Origin: Nitrospira sp.
GTDB lineage: Bacteria; Nitrospirota; Nitrospiria; Nitrospirales; Nitrospiraceae
Direction: 5' to 3'
DNA length: 64,000 nt
Assembly (NCBI GenBank): GCA_009594865.1
Contig: VOPT01000015.1
Location: 43,725 to 107,724, forward strand
Translations under genes and position numbers: made by a program
Notes under the pieces: model-generated
Database searches by the model: none
The model's input: only the letters and a program-made list of their open reading frames with translations
What the model was told of the DNA's origin: nothing
Shown: in pieces, positions 51,843-60,051 of the stretch
Numbering within the stretch: position 1 is the first letter of the stretch
Layout: each line of letters starts with the position of its first letter

Positions 51843-52710
51843 CCCCCAGACCATTCTCAACGCCGTGCATCAGGCACTCGCCGAGGATCTCTCCCATGGC
51901 GATGTCACGACCAGCGCGTTGTTTCCGACCGCCCTTCGGACCACCGCCAGCATTGTCGCCCATCAGCCGATGACGGTCGCAGGCGCGGCCGTCGCGCGCG
52001 AAGTGTTCCTGGCAGTGGATCCCTCGGTGCGCATCCTTAAAACCGTGAAGGACGGACGCAGCGTGAAAGCGGACACTCCGGTGCTGGTGGTTCACGGTGA
52101 TGTGCGCTCGCTATTGATGGCCGAACGGGTCGCCGTCAATTATCTCCAGCAACTCTCCGGCATCGCCACACTTACCGCGCAGTTTTGCGCCGCGGTTCGT
52201 GGCTACCCAACCAGGATCCTCGATACTCGCAAGACCACGCCTGGATTACGCGCCCTCGAAAAATGGGCGGTCGCATTGGGAGGCGGCAAGAATCATCGGT
52301 TTTCTCTGGGCGACGGTGTGCTCATCAAGGACAACCATCTCGCCGTTTTGCGCTCAGCCGGTCTTGACGTGGCCGAAGCCTGCCGCTTGGCGCGCGCCAA
52401 TGCACCTCATGGCCTGCGCATTGAAGTGGAGGCGAAAACCTTGCAGGAAGTAAAAGAAGCCTTAGCGGGCAAGGCCGATATCATTCTGCTCGACAATATG
52501 TCGCCAGCAATGGTCCGACAGGCCGTGGCACTCATCAAACAGCGCGCCCTAGTCGAAGTGTCTGGTGGAATGACCCTGCAGACTGTCGCCGCCATGGCCC
52601 AGGCCGGTGCAGATTTCATTTCTGTCGGCGCCCTGACGCATTCCGCGCCCGCAGCCAACCTCAGCATGGACCTCTCCGCATCTCGGGGGCCCCGTGCCCG
52701 GAGCCGCTGA
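51829..52710 (+). CDS. nadC: Nicotinate-nucleotide pyrophosphorylase (carboxylating)
   Basis: NadC makes nicotinate mononucleotide from quinolinate and PRPP in de novo NAD synthesis. The 293-residue protein shows EDLSHGDVTTSALFP at its N-terminus, the RTxKTTPGLRxLEKWAV region (DTRKTTPGLRALEKWAV), GGGKNHRFSLGDGVLIKDNH and, near the C-terminus, VEVSGGMTLQT. It appears to start from a TTG at 51829, within the end of valS, because no ATG lies near the conserved N-terminus. The 3' end overlaps birA by 17 nt. The operon is valS-nadC-birA. Confidence 0.96.
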   Translation: MSAPSPQTILNAVHQALAEDLSHGDVTTSALFPTALRTTASIVAHQPMTVAGAAVAREVFLAVDPSVRILKTVKDGRSVKADTPVLVVHGDVRSLLMAERVAVNYLQQLSGIATLTAQFCAAVRGYPTRILDTRKTTPGLRALEKWAVALGGGKNHRFSLGDGVLIKDNHLAVLRSAGLDVAEACRLARANAPHGLRIEVEAKTLQEVKEALAGKADIILLDNMSPAMVRQAVALIKQRALVEVSGGMTLQTVAAMAQAGADFISVGALTHSAPAANLSMDLSASRGPRARSR

Positions 52711-53566
52711 CAATCCACCGTTCGCTGATCGGCTGAACATCGACCGTCTCAAAGCCTCCCTGCGCACGCATGCGGTAGGCCACGTTCTGCAGTACACCCT
52801 CTCCACCGCCTCCACGAACGCGGACGCGCTTCTTGCCCTGCAACAACCGAATGCGGCACCGATCCCGCACGGCTCGGTCTTCCTCACCGAGTGCCAAACC
52901 GCCGGCCGAGGACGGCGAGGCCGAACATGGCACTCTCCCCCTCACGGCAACATTTACATGTCCGTGGTCGTATCCCCCACGCCAGGCTCCATGCGTCTGG
53001 GTCCCTGGCTGTCATGGATTCCTCTCTTTTCGGCATTGGCCACCGCAGATGCACTCACGGCACAAACCGCACTGCCCATTTCCGTCAAATGGCCAAACGA
53101 TCTCTTGATCGCCACCAAGAAAATCGGCGGCATCCTCTGTGAGCAGACCACCAGGCCTGACAAGACCATCGCAATCGTCATCGGCATTGGATTGAATATC
53201 AATGCGCCGCTCGACGGTTTCCCGGAGGAGTTACGGGTTGGAGCCACGACCCTCGCCACAGAAAGCGGTCGACACACTGACCGCAACGCCATCCTGGCTG
53301 AATTGTTCCTCCGGCTTGAACAGCGCCTGGACCATCTCCTCACCGAGGGCCCCACCGGCATGATCGAGGAGTTCACGCAACGATGCTCAACCATCGGCAA
53401 AACCGTTCGCGTGAACCTTGAGCAAGGACGCGCCATGGAGGGGGTTGCGGAATCCATCGGTCCTGATGGCTGCCTCCGCCTGCGGGTGGCTTCGGACAGC
53501 GTTCAACCGCCCTCTGGCTCCCTACTTGAAGTCCGGAGCGCCGAAGTCGTCCATCTGCGGGGGTGA
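52694..53566 (+). CDS. birA: Biotin--[acetyl-CoA-carboxylase] ligase
   Basis: BirA attaches biotin to the biotin carrier protein of acetyl-CoA carboxylase. The 290-residue protein has the biotin-loop motif GRGRRGRTWHSP, WPNDLL (with the conserved Lys in the KWPND segment) and GIGLNIN, and a C-terminal SH3-like domain (about 240-288). It lacks the N-terminal helix-turn-helix repressor domain, so it is a pure ligase. It seems to start at a GTG at 52694 inside nadC; no in-frame ATG lies near the usual N-terminus. Confidence 0.95.
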   Translation: MPGAADNPPFADRLNIDRLKASLRTHAVGHVLQYTLSTASTNADALLALQQPNAAPIPHGSVFLTECQTAGRGRRGRTWHSPPHGNIYMSVVVSPTPGSMRLGPWLSWIPLFSALATADALTAQTALPISVKWPNDLLIATKKIGGILCEQTTRPDKTIAIVIGIGLNINAPLDGFPEELRVGATTLATESGRHTDRNAILAELFLRLEQRLDHLLTEGPTGMIEEFTQRCSTIGKTVRVNLEQGRAMEGVAESIGPDGCLRLRVASDSVQPPSGSLLEVRSAEVVHLRG

Positions 53567-53601
53567 AATCCGGGTCCTGCCTGGGTTAGAGTGAGACTAC
53601 G

Positions 53602-54372
53602 ATGCTATTGGCGATCGACATCGGGAACACGAACGTGGTCTGTGGCCTCTTCGACGGGTCCGCCTTGCGCGGGCACTGGCGGCTGGCAACTGAATCACGA
53701 CGCACGGACAATGAGTATGGCATTCTGCTCCTCAACCTGCTGCACAACGCCGGCTTTGCCCCGGGGCAAATCACGGGCTGTATCCTGTCCAGCGTGGTTC
53801 CGGCACTGACTGCAACCTTCGATTCCCTGCTTCAAACCTATTTTCATCACACGCCTGTCGTTGTTGGACCGGATATCGACTCCGGCCTGACGATTCGGTA
53901 TGCCAATCCAAAAGAAATCGGCAGCGATCGCATCGTCAATGCCGCCGCAGCCTATGCGCAATACCGCTCCGATCTGATCATCGTCGACTTCGGCACTGCC
54001 ACGACGTTCTGCGCCGTGACCAAATCGGCCGAGTACCTCGGCGGCGTCATCGCACCGGGTCTCGGCATTTCAGCCGACGCCTTATTTGCCCGCACTGCGA
54101 AATTGCCCAAAGTCGAAATCATCAGGCCCAAAACCGTCATCGGTAAGGATACGATCGGGGGCATTCAGAGTGGACTCCTGTTTGGCTATGTGGGACTGGT
54201 CGATGGCATTGTCCGGCGCATAGAACGGGAACTTGGCCGCACCTCCATCGTCGTCGCTACTGGCGGCCTGGCGACCGTCATTGCCCAGGAGACGGAAACG
54301 ATCCAGGAAGTCCTTCCCTTCCTCACCCTCGAAGGCTTGGCACTGCTGTACCACCGAAATCGCCTCGCCTAG
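53602..54372 (+). CDS. coaX: Type III pantothenate kinase
   Basis: CoaX performs the first step of coenzyme A synthesis and is not feedback-inhibited by CoA. The 256-residue protein has the ASKHA phosphate-1 motif AIDIGNTNVVCGLFDG, the conserved GSDRIVNAAAAY and the phosphate-2 motif IVDFGTATTF. The length fits the family. It lies 35 nt after birA on the same strand and is probably in the same operon; a PanE-like gene is present in the same window at 44524-45891. Confidence 0.96.
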   Translation: MLLAIDIGNTNVVCGLFDGSALRGHWRLATESRRTDNEYGILLLNLLHNAGFAPGQITGCILSSVVPALTATFDSLLQTYFHHTPVVVGPDIDSGLTIRYANPKEIGSDRIVNAAAAYAQYRSDLIIVDFGTATTFCAVTKSAEYLGGVIAPGLGISADALFARTAKLPKVEIIRPKTVIGKDTIGGIQSGLLFGYVGLVDGIVRRIERELGRTSIVVATGGLATVIAQETETIQEVLPFLTLEGLALLYHRNRLA

Positions 54373-54460
54373 GCGGCCATTCGACAGTCGCCGTTACAAC
54401 ATCATCCAACTCGCGAACGCTGAGAGACCTGAAAAAACGACAATTTCTTTTCATTCCCCG

Positions 54461-54488
54461 TTGACTTCCATCCTCCGGTGGCTATCTC
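54461..54488 (+). promoter_or_regulatory. Weak candidate promoter of grpE-dnaK-dnaJ
   Basis: TTGACT (54461-54466) and TATCTC (54483-54488) with 16 nt between them lie 24 nt before the grpE ATG. I saw no CIRCE inverted repeat and no sigma-32-type element at correct spacing. Confidence 0.33.
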
Positions 54489-54511
54489 ACTCACCAGAAA
54501 AGGTGCAATCA

Positions 54512-55066
54512 ATGTCTGAAGACGAGAAGAACGTTCACAGTATCGATAACTTAGATGGTTCAGACGAACCTTCCTCCGCGACGATTGACGGTGCGAGCGA
54601 ATTGCAGCAGGCACTCGATGCGAAGGCCGAGGAATGCAAAGCCGCTCATGAAAAGTATCTGCGACTCGCAGCCGAATTCGACAATTATAAGCGACTGGCG
54701 CAACGCGACCAGCGTGAGCAAATCAAGTTCGGCAACGAACAGATTCTCAAAGAGCTCCTGCCCGTCGTCGACAACTTAGAGCGAGCCATCAAATCCGCCA
54801 AAGGAGCCGGCTCCGTGGATGCACTGACGGAAGGCGTCGAGTTAACGCTCAAGCAACTCGTAGGGGCGCTCACCAAGTTCGGCGTCAAAGCGGTCGAGAG
54901 TGTTGGTCAAGTATTCGATCCGTCCACGCAGCAGGCGGTCGCCCAGGTGCCGTCGGACACGATCCCTGAAAATCACGTTGTGGAAGAGTATCAAAAGGGA
55001 TATCTCCTCCAAGACCGCATCCTCCGGGCTGCCATGGTCACCGTCTCGACCGGAGCGGCGAATTAA
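54512..55066 (+). CDS. grpE: GrpE nucleotide exchange factor
   Basis: GrpE releases ADP from DnaK. The 184-residue protein has a long N-terminal coiled coil (about 25-85) and the GrpE beta domain with VFDPSTQQAVAQVPSDT and VVEEYQKGYLLQDRILRAAMVTVS. The frame is open upstream through the coaX tail, but the ATG at 54512, behind AAAGG, gives the normal start and an acidic head (MSEDEKNVHS). It is followed by dnaK after 87 nt, so the three chaperone genes form one group with dnaJ. No heat-shock repressor gene hrcA lies upstream. Confidence 0.95.
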   Translation: MSEDEKNVHSIDNLDGSDEPSSATIDGASELQQALDAKAEECKAAHEKYLRLAAEFDNYKRLAQRDQREQIKFGNEQILKELLPVVDNLERAIKSAKGAGSVDALTEGVELTLKQLVGALTKFGVKAVESVGQVFDPSTQQAVAQVPSDTIPENHVVEEYQKGYLLQDRILRAAMVTVSTGAAN

Positions 55067-55153
55067 GATGGTACGTAGGTACGCAAATCGGTTTCGCGAG
55101 CACAGCTGACACGATCGTTCACGTATTGATATTTTTTGCGAAGGAGCCAACCC

Positions 55154-57076
55154 ATGGGCAAAGTTATTGGAATCGACCTCGGCACGACGAACTCCTGCGT
55201 CGCCATCATGAGCGGTGGAGACCCGGTTGTCATCGCCAATGCGGAAGGAAGTCGCACCACTCCATCCGTGGTGGGTATCACGGATAAGAATGAGCGTCTG
55301 GTGGGACAAATCGCCAAGCGGCAAGCCATCACCAATCCTGAAAACACCATCTTCTCGGTTAAGCGCTTGATGGGACGCAAATTCAAGAGCAAGGAAGTTC
55401 AGGAAGCCATGAAGCGCCTCCCCTACAAGGTCGTGGAGGCAGACAATGGCGACGCGCACGTAGAGTTGCGCGGCAAACGATATAGCCCGCCGGAAGTCTC
55501 CGCCATGATCCTGCAGAAAATGCGGCAGACGGCCGAAGACTATCTGGGCGAAAAGGTCACGGAAGCTGTCGTCACGGTTCCAGCCTATTTCGATGACAGC
55601 CAGCGACAAGCGACGAAGGACGCCGGGCAAATCGCCGGATTGAACGTCCTGCGCATCATCAATGAACCGACCGCGGCCTCGCTTGCCTACGGCCTCGACA
55701 AGAAAAAAGATGAACGCATCGCCGTGTACGACCTGGGCGGCGGAACCTTCGACGTGTCCGTCCTTGAAATTGGCGACGGCGTGTTTGAGGTGAAATCTAC
55801 AAACGGCGACACCTACCTCGGCGGCGACGACTTCGATGAACGCGTGATGGACTGGCTCGTCGAGGAATTTAAGAAAGATCAGGGGATCGACCTCCGCAAG
55901 GACCGCATGGCGCTACAACGTTTGAAGGAAGCGGCCGAGCGGGCGAAGATCGAACTGTCCTCCTCTCAGGAAAGTGAAATCAACCTGCCGTTCATCACGG
56001 CAGACGCCAGCGGCCCGAAGCACATGGTCACCAAGCTGACCCGCGCGAAATTGGAACAGCTGGTGGGCGACCTCATCCAGAAAACCATTGAGCCTTGCCG
56101 CAAGGCCTTGGCGGATGCGGGGGTGAGCGCCAAGGATATTCAGGAAGTCGTCCTGGTCGGCGGCATGACCCGTATGCCGAAAGTGATCCAGGTCGTGAAG
56201 GACTTCTTCGGGAAAGAGCCTCATCGCGGGGTAAACCCTGACGAAGTCGTCGCCATTGGCGCCGGTGTGCAAGGCGGCGTGCTGAAGGGCGAAGTCAAGG
56301 ATGTGCTGCTGCTCGACGTGACCCCGCTGTCCCTCGGCATCGAAACCCTCGGCGGCGTGTTCACGAAACTGATCGAACGGAATACCACGATCCCGACGAA
56401 GAAGAGCCAGGTGTTCTCAACGGCGGCCGACAATCAAACGGCCGTGACCATCAGAGTTTTCCAGGGCGAACGTGAAATGGCCAATGACAACAAGCTCCTG
56501 GGACAGTTTGATCTCGTCGGCATTCCTCCCGCCCCGCGCGGCATGCCGCAGGTGGAAGTCTCCTTCGATATCGATGCCAACGGTATCGTCCACGTCGCCG
56601 CCAAAGATTTGGCGACGCAGAAGGAGCAGTCCATCAAGATCACGGCGTCGAGCGGACTCAGCAAAGAGGAAGTGGACAAGCTGGTCAAGGATGCGCAGTC
56701 CCATACTGAGGACGATAAGAAACGCCGTCGGGCCGCGGAAGCCCGCAATCAGGCTGATTCTCTGCTCTACAGCACCGAGAAGAACCTGTCCGAGCATGGC
56801 GATAAGATCAGCGAAGACGACAAGACCAAGATCACCGAGGCCATCGCCGGGCTCCGCAAGGCGATGGAAGGCGATGATCCCGCCGTCATCGAAACGGCGA
56901 CGCAAACATTGACCACGGCTTCGCACAAACTGGCTGAGGAAATGTACAAAAAGGCTTCAGCTTCCGCTGGGCCTGCCGACGCCGGTGCCTCTGCCGCAGA
57001 TGGGGGGGCGCAGGCCAAGACCGATGAGAAGGTCGTGGACGCGGAATTCGAAGAAGTCGACAAGGATAAGAAGTAA
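55154..57076 (+). CDS. dnaK: Chaperone DnaK (Hsp70)
   Basis: The 640-residue Hsp70 has the ATPase domain (about 1-385) beginning [15 protein letters not shown], the diagnostic [14 protein letters not shown], and [12 protein letters not shown]. The substrate-binding domain (about 395-505) includes the linker [16 protein letters not shown], and the helical lid (about 510-600) and a disordered glycine/alanine tail end in [10 protein letters not shown], the Gram-negative-type C-terminal motif. I chose the ATG at 55154 (AAGGAG 7 nt before) over an upstream in-frame ATG at 55136. A 49-nt hairpin lies 10 nt after its stop. Confidence 0.98.
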   Translation: MGKVIGIDLGTTNSCVAIMSGGDPVVIANAEGSRTTPSVVGITDKNERLVGQIAKRQAITNPENTIFSVKRLMGRKFKSKEVQEAMKRLPYKVVEADNGDAHVELRGKRYSPPEVSAMILQKMRQTAEDYLGEKVTEAVVTVPAYFDDSQRQATKDAGQIAGLNVLRIINEPTAASLAYGLDKKKDERIAVYDLGGGTFDVSVLEIGDGVFEVKSTNGDTYLGGDDFDERVMDWLVEEFKKDQGIDLRKDRMALQRLKEAAERAKIELSSSQESEINLPFITADASGPKHMVTKLTRAKLEQLVGDLIQKTIEPCRKALADAGVSAKDIQEVVLVGGMTRMPKVIQVVKDFFGKEPHRGVNPDEVVAIGAGVQGGVLKGEVKDVLLLDVTPLSLGIETLGGVFTKLIERNTTIPTKKSQVFSTAADNQTAVTIRVFQGEREMANDNKLLGQFDLVGIPPAPRGMPQVEVSFDIDANGIVHVAAKDLATQKEQSIKITASSGLSKEEVDKLVKDAQSHTEDDKKRRRAAEARNQADSLLYSTEKNLSEHGDKISEDDKTKITEAIAGLRKAMEGDDPAVIETATQTLTTASHKLAEEMYKKASASAGPADAGASAADGGAQAKTDEKVVDAEFEEVDKDKK

Positions 57077-57085
57077 GCTCCTCAC

Positions 57086-57134
57086 TGCATGCAGGATCAG
57101 GCTTCACGGACGGTGAGGCTCGGTCCTGCATGCA
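57086..57134 (+). repeat. Long hairpin between dnaK and dnaJ
   Basis: TGCATGCAGGA (57086-57096) pairs with TCCTGCATGCA (57124-57134). The inner arms (TCAGGCTTCAC and GTGAGGCTCGG) also pair with one mismatch if G-U pairs are allowed, giving about 22 bp around the loop GGACG. No T-run follows, so it is more likely an mRNA-processing or attenuating element that sets DnaK/DnaJ ratios than a full terminator. Confidence 0.7.
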
Positions 57135-57158
57135 CCTTACAACGGATACCCCTCTCCT

Positions 57159-58271
57159 GTGGCTAAACGCGATTATTACGAAACCCTCGGCATCGAACGG
57201 AACGCGACCGACGACGAAGTCAAAAAGGCTTTCCGAAAGCTCGCTCGCCAACATCACCCGGACCTTCATACCTCTCCCGAACAGAAAAAGTCGGCTGAAG
57301 AGAAATTCAAAGAACTGAACGAAGCCTACGAAGTCATCAGCGACGCGGAAAAACGTCGTCGGTACGATACGTTCGGCCATGCGGGCGGCCCCCAGGGCGC
57401 CGAGGGATTCGATTTCGGCGGACAGGGCGGATTCGGCGATATCTTCAACGACATTTTCGAAGACTTCTTCGGCCAGCCTCGTGGTCGTGCTCGGGCCGAA
57501 CGCGGGAATGATCTCCAATACAATCTTGAGATTAGCTTTGAAGAGTCGGTGTTCGGGAAAGAAGCCAAACTTAAAATTCCCCGCTGGGAAACCTGCGCGG
57601 ACTGTAAGGGAACCGGCGCAAAATCGGCGACCGCCATCAAGATGTGTCCTGCCTGTAAAGGACAGGGACAGCTCCGTTTCCAACAAGGATTTTTTAGCGT
57701 CAGCCGACCCTGTGGTCAATGCGAAGGCGTCGGACAAATCATCACCGAACCCTGCCAGGCCTGTGGTGGACGGCAGCGCATCCGCAAGGAACGCATGCTG
57801 TCGGTCAATATTCCAGGCGGCATCGAAACCGGTATGCGTCTCCGTCTCGCCAACGAGGGGGAACATGGCGTCCAAGGTGGCCCGCAGGGCGATCTGTATG
57901 TCGCCGTATCGGTCAAACCCCATCCCCACTTCCACCGGGAAGGGCAGGATATCACGTGTGACCTTCCTATCAATCTCGTGACGGCAATCCTGGGCGGCCG
58001 CGTCGAAGTGCCCACGCTCAAGGGCAATACCTTCATGAAAATTCCCGCAGGCACGCAGCCCGATAAAATATTGCGGCTCAAGGGCCTCGGATTCCCGAAC
58101 CTCAAGGGTGGCCATACCGGGGACCAGTTATTCAATGTGAAAGTGGAGATCCCCACCAAGCTCAGCTCGAGACAAAAAGAGCTGCTGGAAGAGTTTGCGA
58201 AGGAAAGCGGCTACACGAAAGATAGCGAGGGCGAAGGATTCTTAGACAAGATGAAGACGTTTTTCGAATAG
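57159..58271 (+). CDS. dnaJ: Chaperone DnaJ (Hsp40)
   Basis: The 370-residue type I Hsp40 has a J domain (1-70) with the HPD motif in RQHHPDLHT, a glycine/phenylalanine-rich region (about 75-110), four zinc-binding CxxCxGxG-type repeats (CADCKGTGA, CPACKGQGQ, CGQCEGVGQ and CQACGGRQR, about 140-210) and a C-terminal substrate-binding domain. The last zinc repeat lacks the final glycine. The gene appears to start at a GTG at 57159, because ATAACGGAT and the short upstream spacing offer no ATG; the frame upstream is closed close by. It follows dnaK after 82 nt. Confidence 0.96.
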   Translation: MAKRDYYETLGIERNATDDEVKKAFRKLARQHHPDLHTSPEQKKSAEEKFKELNEAYEVISDAEKRRRYDTFGHAGGPQGAEGFDFGGQGGFGDIFNDIFEDFFGQPRGRARAERGNDLQYNLEISFEESVFGKEAKLKIPRWETCADCKGTGAKSATAIKMCPACKGQGQLRFQQGFFSVSRPCGQCEGVGQIITEPCQACGGRQRIRKERMLSVNIPGGIETGMRLRLANEGEHGVQGGPQGDLYVAVSVKPHPHFHREGQDITCDLPINLVTAILGGRVEVPTLKGNTFMKIPAGTQPDKILRLKGLGFPNLKGGHTGDQLFNVKVEIPTKLSSRQKELLEEFAKESGYTKDSEGEGFLDKMKTFFE

Positions 58272-58307
58272 ACCGGGCCTCTGGACCCTCCCGATCCGCC
58301 GACCGTC

Positions 58308-59045
58308 ATGCCGGCATTTTTTATCTCCTCAGCCGAAATCCGCGGAACCGAACTCACCCTCACCGGCGAACTCTGCCATCATCTGCGTGCCAGCTTGCGC
58401 GTCAAGCCCGGTGAAATTCTGCGGCTGACGGATGAACAGCGTCAGCGGTATGAGGTGCGCGTGAGCGCCGTGGCGCCGCAGGCGCTGACGGCCGAGATTC
58501 TCGAATCGCGGCCCGGACCGATCGATACGGCGCCTCGTATCATCCTCGCGCAAGCCATACTCAAAGGCGATCACATGGATTGGGTAGTGCAGAAGGCGAG
58601 CGAGTTGGGTGTGAAAGCTGTTCTCCCGCTGATCTCACGGCATGGCGTCGTACGACCGCAACCAGGGAGAGTGACTGCCCAAGTGGCTCGCTGGCAACGG
58701 ATTGCCACCGAGGCCGCGCAACAGTCGGAACAATGGCAGCCTCCACAGGTGGTGGAACCGATGGAGGTCCGCCGATTTTTCTCGAGCCATGGAGCGACCA
58801 CCGCACTCTTGTTGGCCGAGCGTCAGGACGCCTTGGGATTGGCCAATGTTCCACTGCCGGCTCTTCCAACTGACAGTGTCACGTTGATTATCGGACCTGA
58901 AGGGGGATGGGCGGAAGAAGAACTGTCCCAGGCCATGGAAGGAGGTTGCCGGGCCGTGAGTCTCGGTTCGCACATCCTTCGAGCGGATACGGCCGCGGTC
59001 ACGGCGCTAAGCATCGTGCAGAGTCGGTTAGGACGATTGGGCTAA
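58308..59045 (+). CDS. rsmE: 16S rRNA (uracil-1498-N3)-methyltransferase
   Basis: RsmE is a SPOUT-fold enzyme that methylates U1498 in 16S rRNA. The 245-residue protein has the N-terminal PUA-like domain (HHLRASLRVKPGEI), the conserved QKASELGVKAVLPLIS, and the trefoil-knot SAM motif LIIGPEGGWAEEEL followed by SLGSHILRADTAAV. All key parts are present. It follows dnaJ after 36 nt, a combination (dnaJ-rsmE) common in bacteria. No ribosome site is obvious before the ATG. Confidence 0.96.
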   Translation: MPAFFISSAEIRGTELTLTGELCHHLRASLRVKPGEILRLTDEQRQRYEVRVSAVAPQALTAEILESRPGPIDTAPRIILAQAILKGDHMDWVVQKASELGVKAVLPLISRHGVVRPQPGRVTAQVARWQRIATEAAQQSEQWQPPQVVEPMEVRRFFSSHGATTALLLAERQDALGLANVPLPALPTDSVTLIIGPEGGWAEEELSQAMEGGCRAVSLGSHILRADTAAVTALSIVQSRLGRLG

Positions 59046-59067
59046 ACGAGTAGCGACGGGGAAGTGA

Positions 59068-60051
59068 TTACTTCTTTCCAGCACTGATGGAAATGATGGT
59101 CCCTCCCTCACCGGCTGCCCAGCCGGCGGTCGCACGCGGAAAACTCAGCGCCATCAACGAACGTTTTACCGGACTGGTTTCTTCCACCCAGTTGAACCCG
59201 GCGTCGCTGGTTCGCAGAATCTGACCACGTTCCCCCACGATCCACCCCTGCTGCGCGTCTGTGAAGCGCACACGAATGAGATCCGTGAGTTTGTTGCAGG
59301 TCCTGCCACAAGGCAAGGTGCGATCGACCCAGTGCGTTCCGCCGTCGGTCGTTTGGAATAACGCCCCCGCATTACCGACCGCCCATCCGTTGGTATCATC
59401 CGCAAAGGCGACATCAAAAAAGGTGGCCGAGCTTTGGCTGGCCTGTGTGGTCCAGTTTTTCCCGCCGTCCGCCGTCGTAAGAATCGTGCCCAAGGCCCCC
59501 ACGGCCGTGCCCTGCAGTTCGCTGGTCAACGCAATGGCATACAATGCCGCACTCGTGCCGCTGGCTTGATCGACCCAATTCTCCCCGCCGTCAGTGGTCT
59601 GTAAAATGGTGCCGTTCCCTCCCACCATCCAGCCCTTCGTCGGAGAGGCAAAGGCAATCCCGTACAAAGGCGCTTGCGTGGACACCACGACGACGCTCCA
59701 AGTCTCGCCACCATCCTTGCTGGTTCTGACCGTGCCATTCGCCCCCACGACCCACCCGCGCTGCGCGTCTCGAAAGTAGACAGCGGTCAGGAGCGACGAG
59801 GTGCCACTGGAGACCTTCTTCCACTTGTGGCCACCGTCGGTGGTCTTAAGAATCGTCCCACCTGATCCAACGGCCCACCCAAGCTGATGGTCGTGAAAAA
59901 ACATTCCCAACAGCGTCGCTTCAGAGCCACTTTTCTGCATGGCCACAGTGACCCGCGCGTCAGGAGAAGCCGCCTCAACCGTGCCAAGGCCTAGCAGGCT
60001 CATGATCAAACAGGATGCAGCCGCCATTATGTGCAAGATTCGAGGCCTCAT
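59068..60051 (-). CDS. Exported Ycf48-like/BNR-repeat beta-propeller protein
   Basis: The 327-residue protein has a signal peptide (about 1-27, cleavage likely after VEA) and about six repeats of about 42 residues with the pattern GWAVGxxGTILxTTDGGxxW, as in Ycf48/photosystem II assembly factor and sialidase-like beta-propellers. In non-photosynthetic bacteria such proteins are exported and probably bind or assemble surface proteins. The ATG of this gene overlaps the stop of the IPT/TIG gene (ATGA), so both are translated together. Two cysteines (CGRTC) lie near residue 250 and may form a disulfide. Confidence 0.88.
   Translation of the reverse strand: MRPRILHIMAAASCLIMSLLGLGTVEAASPDARVTVAMQKSGSEATLLGMFFHDHQLGWAVGSGGTILKTTDGGHKWKKVSSGTSSLLTAVYFRDAQRGWVVGANGTVRTSKDGGETWSVVVVSTQAPLYGIAFASPTKGWMVGGNGTILQTTDGGENWVDQASGTSAALYAIALTSELQGTAVGALGTILTTADGGKNWTTQASQSSATFFDVAFADDTNGWAVGNAGALFQTTDGGTHWVDRTLPCGRTCNKLTDLIRVRFTDAQQGWIVGERGQILRTSDAGFNWVEETSPVKRSLMALSFPRATAGWAAGEGGTIISISAGKK

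Noticed and set aside
54373..54511. CIRCE or sigma-32 heat-shock promoter before grpE
   Set aside because: No CIRCE inverted repeat is present and the A-rich and CCCC segments have wrong spacing for sigma-32.
56886..58115. Minus-strand frame of 409 codons opposite dnaJ
   Set aside because: dnaJ on the plus strand is unambiguous; the reverse frame is an artefact of codon bias.
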